The notes under the pieces were generated by a model. It saw nothing but the letters and a program-made list of their open reading frames with translations, did no database searches and was not told where the DNA came from. Below, one piece after another: positions 22,797 through 33,790 of a DNA stretch of 50,433 nt. Position 1 is the stretch's first letter. Each line of letters starts with the position of its first letter. The position numbers and the translations under genes were made by a program. Source of the stretch: Chara braunii (lineage: Eukaryota > Streptophyta > Charophyceae > Charales > Characeae); contig BFEA01000083.1 of assembly GCA_003427395.1 (NCBI GenBank), forward strand, positions 2,987,686-3,038,118. Reading direction: 5' to 3'.

Positions 22797-23700
22797 GCCG
22801 TACTGGGCCCTATTTTCTGTACAGTCGGCCGCCCTAAGTGAAGGCAGGCTCGACCCAGGGCCTACAGGTCTAATTTTGGGGTCATCATGCAACTGGGTAA
22901 ATGCAGGCAGTTGCACAGCTCCAGTTGCTTGAGAGTGTCCAGGCCCAGGGGGCCTCTTTCGAATGTAACTGAGGCAGGCCCTGGGCCAGATTCGCAACAT
23001 GGACCGAACACAGGCCGCGGGCAGTTGGACACGGGCAACCACCACAGGCCCGGGGCCTGTTTCGTTTGGACTGGTGCTCAGCCTCTATGCGCCTACCGGA
23101 AGCTTCTGGGCAGGGGCCCAGCACAGCCAGGCTGCACGCAAGCAGGCAGGCCACTTCCATTTAGGAAGATGCCTGCCCAGTGCCCACACATTCGGGATTC
23201 GGGCACTGGCTGCATGCTGCGCAAGCGCTGCTGCGCTAACGCTGGCCAGCGCTCACGCGCTCACGGGCGAGCTGGAAGGAGCAGGCAGCCATAGCCAAGC
23301 TGCGCTGCTGTGTGCTGGATGGGGCGCATGGTGGCTCTTGGGTGCATGTGGCATCTGTGAGTTGGGGATCGAGGTTGTGAGTGATACGAGAGACATACCT
23401 GGTGCTTGAGGCGAACGGCATTGGCCAGGATCTACTTCGGGGAGCTGTTGACATCATCATCAGCGGCATTGTAGATTAGGCTAGATAGGATCTGCCATGC
23501 ACGGAGCGCCGAATAGGATATCGACATTGGTTCTTTGTTGATGATGATGAGACTATTCCAGCATTGTCAATTATGAGCTTTTGCTGTGCTCTTATTTGGT
23601 GGAACTCGTGATGCAATTCTGCTATCGGTTCGAGGTCACGACGATCTGGTCTCATGTGTATGATGCTGTTTGATTTCTGAAGTTCGCTGTCGCTTCATTT
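22797..23700 (+). repeat. Dispersed repeat, copy B
   Basis: Same order of sequence as copy A, and it continues through TGATTTCTGAAGTTCGCT to about 23700. It starts directly after the inverted arm. No coding signal. Confidence 0.85.
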
Positions 23701-24081
23701 TCCTAGCACTTATGTCACTTAGGGGTTTCTATAGTATTGTAGATAATCTAACAAAAATTGGCTGTACTCCCACTATACAGTTTAGGACTGAACTTCGCCC
23801 TAAATTGTGGTCAGATACTAACAATGCTCACGAGAACTGGTAAGGTTGTTCGACCAAAACTCTACAAGAATTCAAGAAAAAGTGCAAGTTCCTAAGCCAG
23901 AACTGAAGATTCGTACAATAAATCACTTGCAATTAACTCAGAAATTACACACATGCAACGAATTGGTGGATGAAGCTAGCTCCTGGCACAAAAAAACAAA
24001 AACAAATCTCTGACCAGAAATACCTCCACAATCATAGGGAAAACAACATGATGCGGGATGATTGCCACTAATTGAGCTGGA
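23701..24081. other. Gene-free stretch
   Basis: AT-rich sequence with no recognised gene or repeat. Confidence 0.4.
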
Positions 24082-24547
24082 AATTCCACAAGTCTCCTTA
24101 CCAGATATACGTGCCGATGCGCAAAAGCCAGGCTGCATGACCTGTTCCTTAGACATACCCAGGCCTGGACGCATCCTGATGGTACCAGTTTTCACTTGTC
24201 GGCTTTTGACGGTGACAACCGCACCCTTCTCCCAGATTTATGTGCAATGCATCTGACCTGCTCTTTAACCATACACAGGCCACGACACATCCTGATGGCT
24301 CCAGTTTTCACATGTTCCACAGGTCTCCTTACCAGATGTACGTGCCGATGCGCAAAAGCCAGGCTGCATGACCTGTTCCTTAGACATACACAGGCCTGGA
24401 CGCATCCTGATGGTACCAGTTTTCACTTGTCGGTTTTTGACGGTGACAACCGCACCCTTCTCCCAGATTTATGTGCAATGCATCTGACCTGCTCTTTAGC
24501 CATACACAGGCCTCGACACATCCTGATGGCTCCAGTTTTCACATGTT
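24082..24547 (+). repeat. 231-bp tandem duplication
   Basis: The unit starting TTCCACAAGTCTCCTTACCA at about 24084 repeats at about 24315 with very few changes. Each unit itself holds two related halves, each ending in a CATCCTGATGG-TCCAGTTTTCAC-like block. No gene. Confidence 0.88.
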
Positions 24548-25524
24548 CTTTTTATGCTGCCAATCACATCCTTCTACCAACCTTGTATATGCTACCAACC
24601 TTTATGCTGCACTTTTACTGATAATTTTTTTATGGCCGTGCATAACTCTCTTCAAGGAAAAAGAATAAGAGGTAAACGTGCAACTCTCCGATCCTTTCAA
24701 GGACAGGTTAGTTAATTTGTGTTTTCATCCCTTCAATGCGCACGTGTGTGAGTGAGTGAAAGATACTACAGTCATGCAGGGATGGGGTGGATATCATGAC
24801 CGGTATGGTTCCCTCTTTTGACCACTGTGTCATCGCTGGAGTGGTTAAGAGAATCTTGCTCTTGTCGCTAAGGACGCCGGTTCGATTCGCTGCGAGCACG
24901 GATGGATCCGAGGCTACACAGTACTGATTGGTATCAACTGTAACATGGTCTGCAGGAGAGCTTCCCACTTTTCTAAAGGCTGAAGTATGTCCTTACAAAG
25001 AAATCACTTTAGCCCTTATGGCTGAAAAAAATCACAAATCAGGCCTTTTCATGGCATCAAACGTCGACTCTGACGCAATGCAATATGCCAATCCATTGGG
25101 CGAAACCTAGTATGGACAGCCAGAGAGAGCGACATGAAGCAAACTAACTGCACGCTTGCAACCCAGCATCGCAATAAGCAGATCCTGCAACTGCTTGATG
25201 CACCACTGTTTCACAACTACATGAAATGCCGTCGAGAGGGTGCAAGGTTTCTCATTCTGGTAAAGACTGCAACAAGCTGCACACCAGACGTCCTTCCCTT
25301 CCCCCTCCAGGTCTCCCTTGATGAGTTAAAAGATGTACAAGAAAAGGAAACAGAGGAGCTCAGGTCTTTACGGCACAGCACTGAGATCATCCCTGGTAGC
25401 AAAAACCATGTAGGGATGTCTCCTGCGGACTAGGTAAGCCGCAATAGCAGCTGACAGGATGTTACCCAGAACTATGGAATACCTCATACCAGCACACATT
25501 CTACTACTGTAGTATTTTGCATTT
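24548..25524. other. Gene-free stretch with one tRNA-like segment
   Basis: Apart from the tRNA-like segment near 24830-24900, nothing was recognised. Open frames are shorter than 100 codons without motifs. Confidence 0.4.
24827..24901 (+). ncRNA. tRNA-like segment, possible SINE head
   Basis: TGGAGTGGTTAAGAG resembles the D-arm/box A of Leu or Ser tRNAs. CCGGTTCGATTCGC, about 45 bases on, resembles box B. The acceptor and T stems do not pair convincingly, so this is not a functional tRNA. A tRNA-derived SINE remnant is possible; chance is also possible. Confidence 0.3.
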
Positions 25525-25598
25525 GACCAGATTACGATCACAAACATCACACCTCAACCAGCCGTAAAGTTGCACAGGTACTTCCATGAATATCTGAA
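25525..25598 (+). repeat. Flanking repeat S, copy 1
   Basis: The sequence from ACCAGATTACGATCAC to GAATATCT is nearly identical to 28898-28975. Here it ends in TGAA and the left end of a TTAA-bounded element. The other copy reads on through an intact TTAA. Confidence 0.8.
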
Positions 25599-25984
25599 AC
25601 CACCAGTACCCCCGAAGCTGACTTCCCGAACCTTGGTTTTAGCAAGCTACCGAACCTCTTCATCATTTGGGAATGCGGCTGGAAAGTGGTAGTGACATGG
25701 TGAGCAACCGGTCCTTCAACGCTGGCTACCGGTATTTCTTTCCCAGTTGTTTTCCTTTTTTTTTTCCATCCTTCTTTTGTCTTTTTTTTTTTCCCTTTTC
25801 TTTTCCCTATTCCTTTCGTTTTCTTTTCTCCCATTGGGCGGCTGCTACTCCAAAGGTGTCGTCCAAGGCGCTTGTCGTTGGAGAGTTGTCAGGGCACGAC
25901 TGCCAGAAGTCGTCATTCTCATGGAGGGCCATGCTGATCTTCGCTGTATAATTCTGTGTTCCAAGGGTAGATTCATTCTCGTGC

Positions 25985-26905
25985 GAGGCACAAGGCCTTG
26001 ATAAGCCCTACTGGGCCCCTATACGCAGCAGTGTCGGCCGTCCTAAGTGAAGGCAGGCATGACAGACCACAAGAGGCCTATTTTGGACTACTTCGCAACT
26101 GGGGGGAAATTCAGGCAGTTGCGCAGCACCAGTTGGTTGAAAGCGCCCAGGCCCTGGCCTCCTTTATCAAACGCATCCGAGTCAGGCCCTGGGCGAGATA
26201 CACAGCATGGACCCAACTCAGGCTGCGGGCAGTTGGGCGCGGGTAACTGTCACAGGCCTTGGGCCTGATCCATTTGGTCTGGGGCTCAGCCTCTCTGGGC
26301 CTACCGGAAGCTTCTGGGCAGGGGCCCAGCGCAGCCAGGCTGCACGCAAGGCAGGCAGGCCATTTCCATTTAGGAAAAAGGTCCTGCACACGCATTGGAA
26401 ATTCGTGCACTGGCTGCATGCTGCGCTAACGCTGGCCAGGCTCACGCGCTCACGGGCGAGCTGGAAGGAGCAGGCAGCCATAGCCGAGCTGCGCTGCTGT
26501 ATGCTGGATGGGGCGCATGGTGGTCCTTGGGTGCATGGGGCATCTGTGAGTTGGGGAACGAGGTTGTGAGTGATACGAGAGACATACCTGGTGCTTGAAG
26601 CATACGGCATTGTCCGAGATCTGCTCGTACTTCGGGGAGCTGTTGACGTCATCAGCAGCATCGTAGAGTAGGCTAGATAGGATCTGCCATCTGTAGTCTG
26701 GGCACCGAGCGCCAGATAGGGTATCAACATTGGTTCTTCATTGACGATGATGAGACTATTCCAGCATTGTCAATTACGAGCTTTTGGTGTGCTCTTATTT
26801 GGTGAAACTCGTGATGCAATTCTGCTATTGGTTCGAGGTCACGAGTATCTGGTCTAATGTGTATGATGCTGTCTGATTTCTGAAGTTCGCTATTGCTCAT
26901 CTTCC
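25985..26905 (+). repeat. Dispersed repeat, copy C
   Basis: It follows the same order as copies A and B, from TGCGAGGCACAAGGCCT through CCTACCGGAAGCTTCTGGGC to TGATTTCTGAAGTTCGCT. It is more diverged than A and B are from each other, with small deletions. No coding signal. Confidence 0.82.
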
Positions 26906-27099
26906 TTGCACTAGTTTCACCATTCTCGAAACTCGTGCAGAGAGGCAGCTTGCAGATCTTAGGCAGCTTGCAGATCTTCTATGACGAGGGCCCTCACTCC
27001 AACACTCAGCGCTACGCACAAACCACAAAAGTCGTGGCACTGTATCTATTTTTCTGGTTTCTTTGGACCCATTCACGATATGCATGAAAGACCAAAAAT

Positions 27100-27257
27100 G
27101 TAGCGGTGTATCTGCCCATGTTCAAGCTAAAGATTCACTCTCATTTTGCACATTTGGTGAGGAGTGGAGCCACACCCTTTTTGGACACTACTCTCCAAAT
27201 TCACAAAATGAGAATGAATCTTCAGCTAGAACATGGAACTATACACCGTCATATTTT
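27100..27257. repeat. Imperfect foldback of about 158 bp
   Basis: The arm at 27100-27168 (containing GATTCACTCTCATTTTG) is the inverse of 27188-27257 (containing CAAAATGAGAATGAATC), at roughly 80 percent by eye. The short centre also partly pairs. Transcribed RNA would make a long imperfect hairpin. A MITE or an unstable duplication are both possible. Confidence 0.65.
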
Positions 27258-27891
27258 TGTGTCTTTTGTACCTGTGGGGAGCAGTGGAGCCAGGCCCAAT
27301 TTCTAGATTTATGCATGTCATCCTTGCACAGGGCAGCAAGGCCCCAGGCGAATCTCGTAGCAAGAGATTCGAGCACTAAGGACAAAAATCAATGCGCTGT
27401 GCGTCCGTTTTCCCTCTTCTTTTTTTTTTTACCAATTCTCGGTTCATCTGTGTCATCCTTCGAGCAGGGCCATACTGATCTTCCCTGTATTCTCCCGCAC
27501 TCTAGGGAAGATTCATTGCAGGGCCGAACTGATCTTATTTGCATTCTTCCGCGTTCTAGGGAAGATCCATTTTCATTTTCCACTTTCTGATTGCACTTCG
27601 GGAAGTACAGCAGAGAGGATGACAGATGAGCTAGAAGCGGCGTCATTTCGGGAGGAGCAGCACACCAGGCGCGCCGTTATCAGAGGCAGAACTACTTTTT
27701 TTTCCACAACTTCGCTTTTGTTTTCTCTTTTTTTTTCATTGTTTTTTTTCAGTCTCGTCTTCTCTGGTCGCTCCTTTCCGTTTTCAAAACGAGTGACCGC
27801 CGAGGCTGGACCAACCCTCTACCGACGCTACCGACATCCTCCTTGAATTCAGGAAGTGAAGAAAAGTTTGGCTGGGCGGGGTACTATTGGT

Positions 27892-28880
27892 TTAAACCAC
27901 CACTACCTTTCTCAGTGTTGGGAAAAACGGAATATACGTCACACCCCATTTTTCGGGGGTATGTACGAGGTTCGGCAAAAAGGAAATGTTTGGGCCCAAT
28001 GGGCCCATTTCAAATAAGAAAACCGAAAACGAAAAGAAGACACTCTAACGTGAGTTGAACTGTCGGGGAAGGCCGTGAAGCTCTTTGTGCTCAGACCAGA
28101 ACTTAGGCAAATGTACACGACCAGTATTCACGGTAGTTACAGATTTACTTTTCTCATTTTTTTTTCTTTTTTTCTTTCATTTAGTGGGATTGCCCTGGCA
28201 GTGAGGCAGGCTGCAGATAGCGTGTAACTGACACAGGAACACATGAGGGCAGACTCACACCACTACTCAAGACAATATATCATCCCACTATCCTGCAGTT
28301 CGGGAAGTTTCATTTTTTTTTCTTTTTTTTTTCTTTCCTCTGAACTGTCGGGGCCATGAAGGTCTTTGTGCTCACACCAAAACTTGGGAAAACGTACACC
28401 ACCAGTATCCAAGGTAGTTACAGCTTCACTATTTTCGTTGTTTTTTTTTTTCCCCTTTTATTTTATGGGATGCCTCCCAGTGAGGCAGGGCGCAGATAGT
28501 GGGTAGCTGAGTCAAGACAATGCATCAACCCGCTATCCTCTACTTAGGGGAGTTTCATTTTTTTTTTCTTTTTTTGTTTGTTCCTCTACCTGGCCATGCC
28601 ACTATAACGCCCTCACTGAGGGCACACTCACACAAGTACTATGTGCGTGAATCTAGCTGCTTGCACATCCACATTGTTGGTTTTTTTTTTCCCTGCATTG
28701 ATTCACCGCGCTGCTGCAACGCCCCGCTTCTCCGTTTTTCAATGCAACGTTTCTGTTTTGTTTTGTCATGCGCACGAGTCCCAGGAAAAAAAAAACAATC
28801 AGGGCCCAGGCTCGGCAAAGCTCGGCGCGCAGTGAAAATCGGGGTTGGCAAACGAAGGCTTGGAGGTAGTGGTGGTTTAA
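27892..28880. mobile_element. 985-bp-class element with 13-bp inverted ends and TTAA on both sides
   Basis: TTAA then ACCACCACTACCT opens at 27892-27908. The exact inverse AGGTAGTGGTGGT then TTAA closes at 28864-28880. TTAA flanks are the hallmark of piggyBac-type insertion, although these ends do not begin with the CCC usual in that superfamily. The body is T-rich and includes a 285-bp tandem duplication. No transposase frame is seen, so it would be non-autonomous. The left TTAA is shared with the preceding element's right end. Confidence 0.65.
28057..28580 (+). repeat. 285-bp tandem duplication within the TTAA element
   Basis: GAACTGTCGGGG starts each unit, at 28057 and 28342. The units share GGTAGTTACAG, GTGAGGCAGG and a final GGAAGTTTCATTT-like block before T runs. 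Confidence 0.75.
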
Positions 28881-28897
28881 AAGCCGGTTGCTCATTG

Positions 28898-28980
28898 GAC
28901 CAGATTACGATCACGAACATCACACCTCAACCAGCCGCAAAGTTGCACAGGTACTTCCCTGAATATCTTAACACAAAAGC
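28898..28980 (+). repeat. Flanking repeat S, copy 2
   Basis: Second copy of the sequence at 25525-25598. It continues past GAATATC through an uninterrupted TTAA into CACAAAAGCC, so it may represent the site before insertion. Confidence 0.78.
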
Positions 28981-30136
28981 CAGTTTCCAGAACACTGCGA
29001 TCTAATCTAACATGACACAGTACAACAACATTGCAACAATGAATCAACACGGTGAGTTCACCGTGATGCTTTTCGGCTGTCATGGATTCACCTGCACCCA
29101 TCAAGAGTGCTCTGAAGGACGTCTTCAACGAGCACCTTCAATTCTCTATTGTACCTCGACTTCTCTACTTATCTAAGAATGCAACCAGCATGTGATCATT
29201 CAGAAAATTCTAAACGAGCATGCATAAGCAGCATCACATACAAGACCTCCATGCTCTGCCTACAACAACTCTAAACAACAACAATACAAGTTACAAAATG
29301 GCATTTCATGAACTAAGTATGGATATCACAGAGTGAAGCTTTCGGGTTCGCCACTGCACCTGCAGCCTTCATGCAGGATAAGAACAACGCCTTCGACAAC
29401 TGCTTTGACTACACTATGGTCTATCTCAATAGCATGCAGCAATTTCGAAGATTCTGAACCAGCATACACAAGGCGTCAGAAAAAAGGAAGTCCGGAAATT
29501 TTAAGCACATTTAATATGAGTTGAAGGGGAAATAACATGTGCGTCAAAATGTTTATGCTCTATCCACGATATGCCATAAAAACATCGCATTGTGTCATAC
29601 GTGTTGGCTAAGATCAAGTGTCGTATATGTTCCTATCAGTTTAATATCTGATCCGTGGTTCATCAGATCGCCAAAAAAAAGAAACAGTGTGGGTCAACAG
29701 ACTTTAGACCTGCATGCTCTATCTACGAGTTCAGCAGTGTGTCTCAAACCTTGTGAACATAGAGCCATCGCCTGAACGAAGGAGAGTAGCTACAATGCAA
29801 GACCAGTCATAGCCTACCTTTGTGTGTGACACGTACTTTTATCAGCAATTGCTTCATAATCACAGCCCCTCTCTAGCATCTGATCAAGAGAGGGGCCACA
29901 TTTGGACAGGGCTGTGCAACAATCTCACTAGCTGGAGCTGCATGCTATTGCACAGGCATTTAAGCAACGCAGAACAACAGCATCATTTATATTCTTCCTT
30001 TTTTCGCCTGATCACAAGGAGTCTATGGGAGATTGAACGCTCGTCTGCTGGCCTAATAATAATGTGGTAGGCATTCCAACAGGGCACTTACGGTGACACA
30101 ATAGGGCAAAGAAGGGTTTGAACTCATCTTCTGCAT
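28981..30136. other. Gene-free stretch
   Basis: No gene was recognised. A small hairpin with 10-bp arms (GCCCCTCTCT and its inverse) lies at 29865-29896. Confidence 0.4.
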
Positions 30137-30345
30137 GCAACCGACAGCAAAGACTGGTACTACAGCCCATGCAAGTCCACTTATCAGTAACTTTCCTAGA
30201 AAAACTCTAACCTGCCCCTTTGATGTAGAAGGACCTTCCTGCAACCAACAGCAAAGACCAGTACTACAGCCTGTGCAAATCCACTTGCCACTCCTAGAAC
30301 ACTCAGACCTGCCCCTTTGACAGACAGCCATGAGGAGTAATACAC
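30137..30345 (+). repeat. 104-bp tandem duplication
   Basis: Units starting GCAACCGACAGCAAAGAC (30137) and GCAACCAACAGCAAAGAC (30241) share TACTACAGCC, CTGCCCCTTTGA and other blocks. Confidence 0.8.
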
Positions 30346-31277
30346 AAGGGTAAAACGCAATGCCACAGCAGCAAACGAAAGCCAAAAAGGGAAGTGAGAA
30401 CATGCACCTGCCTTGGATTGGGATAGCAGGCACACTATAAGCAGGAAAAAGAAAGCCTGACCTACTGTGAGGATAGTGCAATTCAGAAAATCACCGTGAA
30501 CATTTCGAACTCCCTGGTCGCCTGAGGGTAACACAAATCAGAAGGCTAACATCGTCAAACGTACAACGAATCAAACACCTCACCGTGTCGAACGCTAACA
30601 GTATCTCTGTTCTCTCCAAACACCAGGAGGCTGGCAACTCCACTGAGCTAAATCAAATCTCCATAGGTGCATAGGTACAGCAAAGGGATAAGTACACCTA
30701 TGGCATGAAAACCCTCTGACTCATCGCTACTTGAGATAGTTGCTGTCTGTAGTTGGACTTCTATGTGATGTATTTTTCTTCATTTGGATGAAGGAGAGGA
30801 CAAAGTAGCCTTTGGATTCCTTTTGCGGATTCCTTTCCTAGGATCAGGATTCAGACTGGGGTCAGCAAAACGAAGAGGCAACGGTTCACTCGTGGATCCA
30901 AACTTGGTCATTGGGATGGCAAGCTTCCAACATAAATCTCCTATCCTCATCATGTTGCTGGGAGGTTGCACCATCCTTCAGCAGCAACAGCATCCCAGTT
31001 TGGACTGTGACTAGGAACCTGTGACTGGGACCACATTCAACACTCGTACTAGGGAGCTTGTGACTGGGAAAACAAATACCACGCCAACATGTAAGAAGGA
31101 TATCATCAAATATGTGTGGGAGCAAAAAGGGGACGGGGGAAGGTGGGGACAGACAGAAAGAGTGGGAGAGAGAGAGAGGGAGGCAGGGAGGGAGGGGAGG
31201 GGGTGAGAAATGCATCACAAAGTAACGGCAAACAGCTCCTATGACTTCAACTGGCAAACCTAGCACCATTGATAAAT
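30346..31277. other. Gene-free stretch
   Basis: No gene was recognised. A GA-rich purine stretch lies at about 31150-31203, and two CTGTGACTAGGA/CTGTGACTGGGA words lie near 31005-31030. Confidence 0.4.
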
Positions 31278-31400
31278 AGCAGGGTACTAAGTCTATATTC
31301 ACCCTAAAGCAGGGTACTAGGTCTACATTCACCCTGAAGCAGGGTACTAAGTCCACATTCACCCTAAAGCAGGGTACTCAGTCTACATTCACCCTAAAGC
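31278..31400 (+). repeat. 30-bp minisatellite, four copies
   Basis: The unit AGCAGGGTACTAAGTCTA plus 12 further bases is repeated head to tail at 31278, 31308, 31338 and 31368, with one to three changes per copy. Confidence 0.95.
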
Positions 31401-31559
31401 TCACATAAAAATGAGGACACTGACATGTGCCCCTGCACTATGGAGGATTGTCCTCCCATGCGGGTGTCCAGTCATGTACAACATGCGCCAACATGCGCTA
31501 AAAGTAACGTGCTGGCAAGATTCCATGTGCGTGTATAACTGGCCCTTCCCACACGTTCT

Positions 31560-32490
31560 GCTCTCACCATCTTCATCACCTTACTCCTCCCCCTCCTCCA
31601 GCTCCTCATCCTTCACTTCTCTTCTTCCTTCTTTGCTACTGCTTCTGCCTCTGCTACTCCTGCTGCTGCTTCTCCTCCCTCTTCCCCCTGGTCCTCTTGA
31701 TCCAGTGAGTACAAACAAGCCAGTCCTCCTCCTCCTGCTGCTGCTGCTCCATGCATCCCTCTTCTCATCTCATCCCCTGCTTCCCCCTCAGTCCCTCCCC
31801 CTTCCTACTATTGTTCCTGCTGCTCCTGCTCGTTCCACTCCTCCAAGTCAAACTGGCCCTACTGGGCTGCGACATACAGAACCTGCCGTCAGACTCCTCA
31901 CCCTCCTCCTTTCCCCCCTCGTTCTACTGCTGCCCCTGCTGCTCTTCTTCCTGCTGGTTTTCTCCTCCCCTTTGTCCTGCAGTTACAGCTAATCTGCCCT
32001 TGGGTTATTATCTTTTCTTCTTCTCCTTACTAATTGTTCAACCACTGCCACTGTTCCTGCTGCTCCTGCTTGTTCCACTCCTCCACGTCAAACTGGTCAT
32101 ATTGGGCTCCGACATACAGAACCTGCTGTCAGACTCCTCACCCTCCTCCCTTCCCCTCTCATTCTACTGCTGCTCCTGCTGCTCTTCTTCCTGCTGGTTT
32201 CCTCCTCCCCTTCCTCCTGCGTTGCTGCTAATCTTCCCTTGGGCGTATTACATTTTCTTCTTCTCCTTACTAATTCTTCAACCACTGCCACTGGTGTTTC
32301 TTATCTCTCTTTGTCCTGCTTCTCAGCCCAGCCCAGCCCTCCTTCCCTCCCTCCTCACGCACCTTATCTCAGACGCCAACACACATGACAACAATCTGGT
32401 TCTAACATTTCGCAACTATTTGGGTCGAAACAAATCCTTTCACTTATTTCTCCTCCCTCCTACTGCAGCAAGAGAAATGTCAAAAGGGTG
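31560..32490 (+). repeat. CT-rich stretch with a 240-bp tandem duplication
   Basis: GTTCCTGCTGCTCCTGCT begins each unit, at 31813 and 32053. The units stay closely similar to about 32292. The long leucine/serine frames over this stretch reflect its CT-rich composition. No signal peptide plus domain arrangement supports a gene. Confidence 0.82.
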
Positions 32491-32857
32491 AGGAGGAAAT
32501 GCAGCAAAAAAAAATCATTTCGCTTCTTTCTCCTCCCCCTGACCATGCCTTTTTCAAGTGTCCTTTCGACTCCTTTTGCTAAACGGCAGGTCTGCGACAG
32601 CATGGAACGCATAACGAGTAGAGCAGCAAACCAGAGACTGCCAGGACATAGGAGCACAGGCCTGCATGATATATAATTGCAAGTCAAATCATCCTAAATC
32701 AAGGATACCCTACAGGTAGCGATGACAACCTATGGCTGGGCAAAGACATGTGCATAGGACCACGCAAAAGGAAAAGAAAAAAAAACAGCACACTACCGCA
32801 ATACCATCCCGTGAAAACACAGTGAACGCCCGCATTGCATTCAAACAGGCCGAACAT
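32491..32857. other. Gene-free stretch
   Basis: Nothing recognised apart from short A runs. Confidence 0.4.
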
Positions 32858-33790
32858 CTGCAGAACTCTTACGAAATGCTGCAGTTACAAAAGAAAACTA
32901 CACTGAAAGCCATCTCCCTCAGAACCAAAGCACCACCCACGTTTCAACCCTTGAGACTACTGGACACTGTCTGTACGTGCATCCTGATTGCCAGAATCTC
33001 ATATCCAAAAAACTCCTGAGACTGACCTGAAGTATGCGCACCGCCAACCACAGACCATGATTGCTATGCCGTGTGGCTACTTTCCTGATACGAAGGACCT
33101 CAAAGAACCCTCTCTCTCCTACCACCTCAGAGTTTCAGAGCTATCGGCACACAGCACACATACTACAATACATATGTTAATAGACTAAATACTGATTTAG
33201 TTAAAATTGCACAATACTACAATTGGGAAACCATACCAGGGATCTAAAGAGCATGGCAAACTAACCTTCACACATAACCTCCCTTTTTTCGTTTTTTGTT
33301 TTTTTTTCTGAGCTTGTCGTTTCACACATACCTGCAGAACTCTAACTAACTGGCCGAACGCTGCAATTAAAAAAGAAAACTCCACTTAGCCACCTCCCCC
33401 AGACCCGAAGCACAACCCACCTTCCAGCCCTTAGACTAACTTGAAACAGTCTGCACGTGCATCCGGATTGCGAGAATCTCATATGCAAAAGTTCCTGAGA
33501 CTAATCTGAAGTATGTGCAATGCAAACCACGCACCATGAGCCCTACACATGTGGCTACTTCCCTGACTAGGAGGTCCCCAAAGAGCCATGTCTCTCCTAC
33601 CACCTCAGAGTTTCACAGATATCGACGTGCAGTAGACATATTACAATACATTTCCATAGGCTCAACACTGATTTAGTTAAAACTTCAAATTGCATAATAA
33701 TCAGGCGAACCATACGAGGGACCTAAAGAGCTTGGCAGACTAACCTTCACAAGTTCACACATATAACCTCCTTTTTTCCTTTTTTTCTCT
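32858..33790 (+). repeat. 474-bp tandem duplication
   Basis: CTGCAGAACTCT opens the units at 32858 and 33332. Shared blocks run in the same order to the end: GAATCTCATAT, CTACCACCTCAGAGTTTCA, CTGATTTAGTTAAAA and AACCTTCACA. Each unit ends in a T-rich run. Divergence is moderate, so this is not recent. Confidence 0.85.

Larger units (their letters stand above)
25599..27891. mobile_element. Putative 2.3-kb element bounded by ACCACCAGTACC-like inverted ends
   Basis: The left end ACCACCAGTACCCC and the right end (inverse ACCAATAGTACCCC, 27878-27891) match at 12 of 14 positions. TGAA, a likely decayed TTAA, lies on the left and TTAA on the right. It contains dispersed repeat copy C, a foldback and copies of a GGGCCAT-CTGATCTTC motif near both ends (about 25930, 27467 and 27520). 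It has no transposase. The unusual size and contents could instead reflect two unrelated ends. Confidence 0.45.

Noticed and set aside
21802-23409. Parallel frames of 77-171 codons conserved between repeat copies
   Set aside because: Conservation is explained by recent duplication; frames are shifted or truncated between copies and have no known domain.
29865-29896. Stem-loop resembling a bacterial terminator
   Set aside because: The setting is nuclear eukaryotic DNA, there is no T tail, and no gene ends here.
31278-31400. CRISPR-like regular repeat
   Set aside because: The 30-bp units abut with no spacers, and the context is eukaryotic.
31411-32491. Leucine-rich frames of 193 and 246 codons resembling membrane proteins
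   Set aside because: Hydrophobicity comes from CT-rich repeats, including a 240-bp tandem duplication; overlapping frames look equally open.
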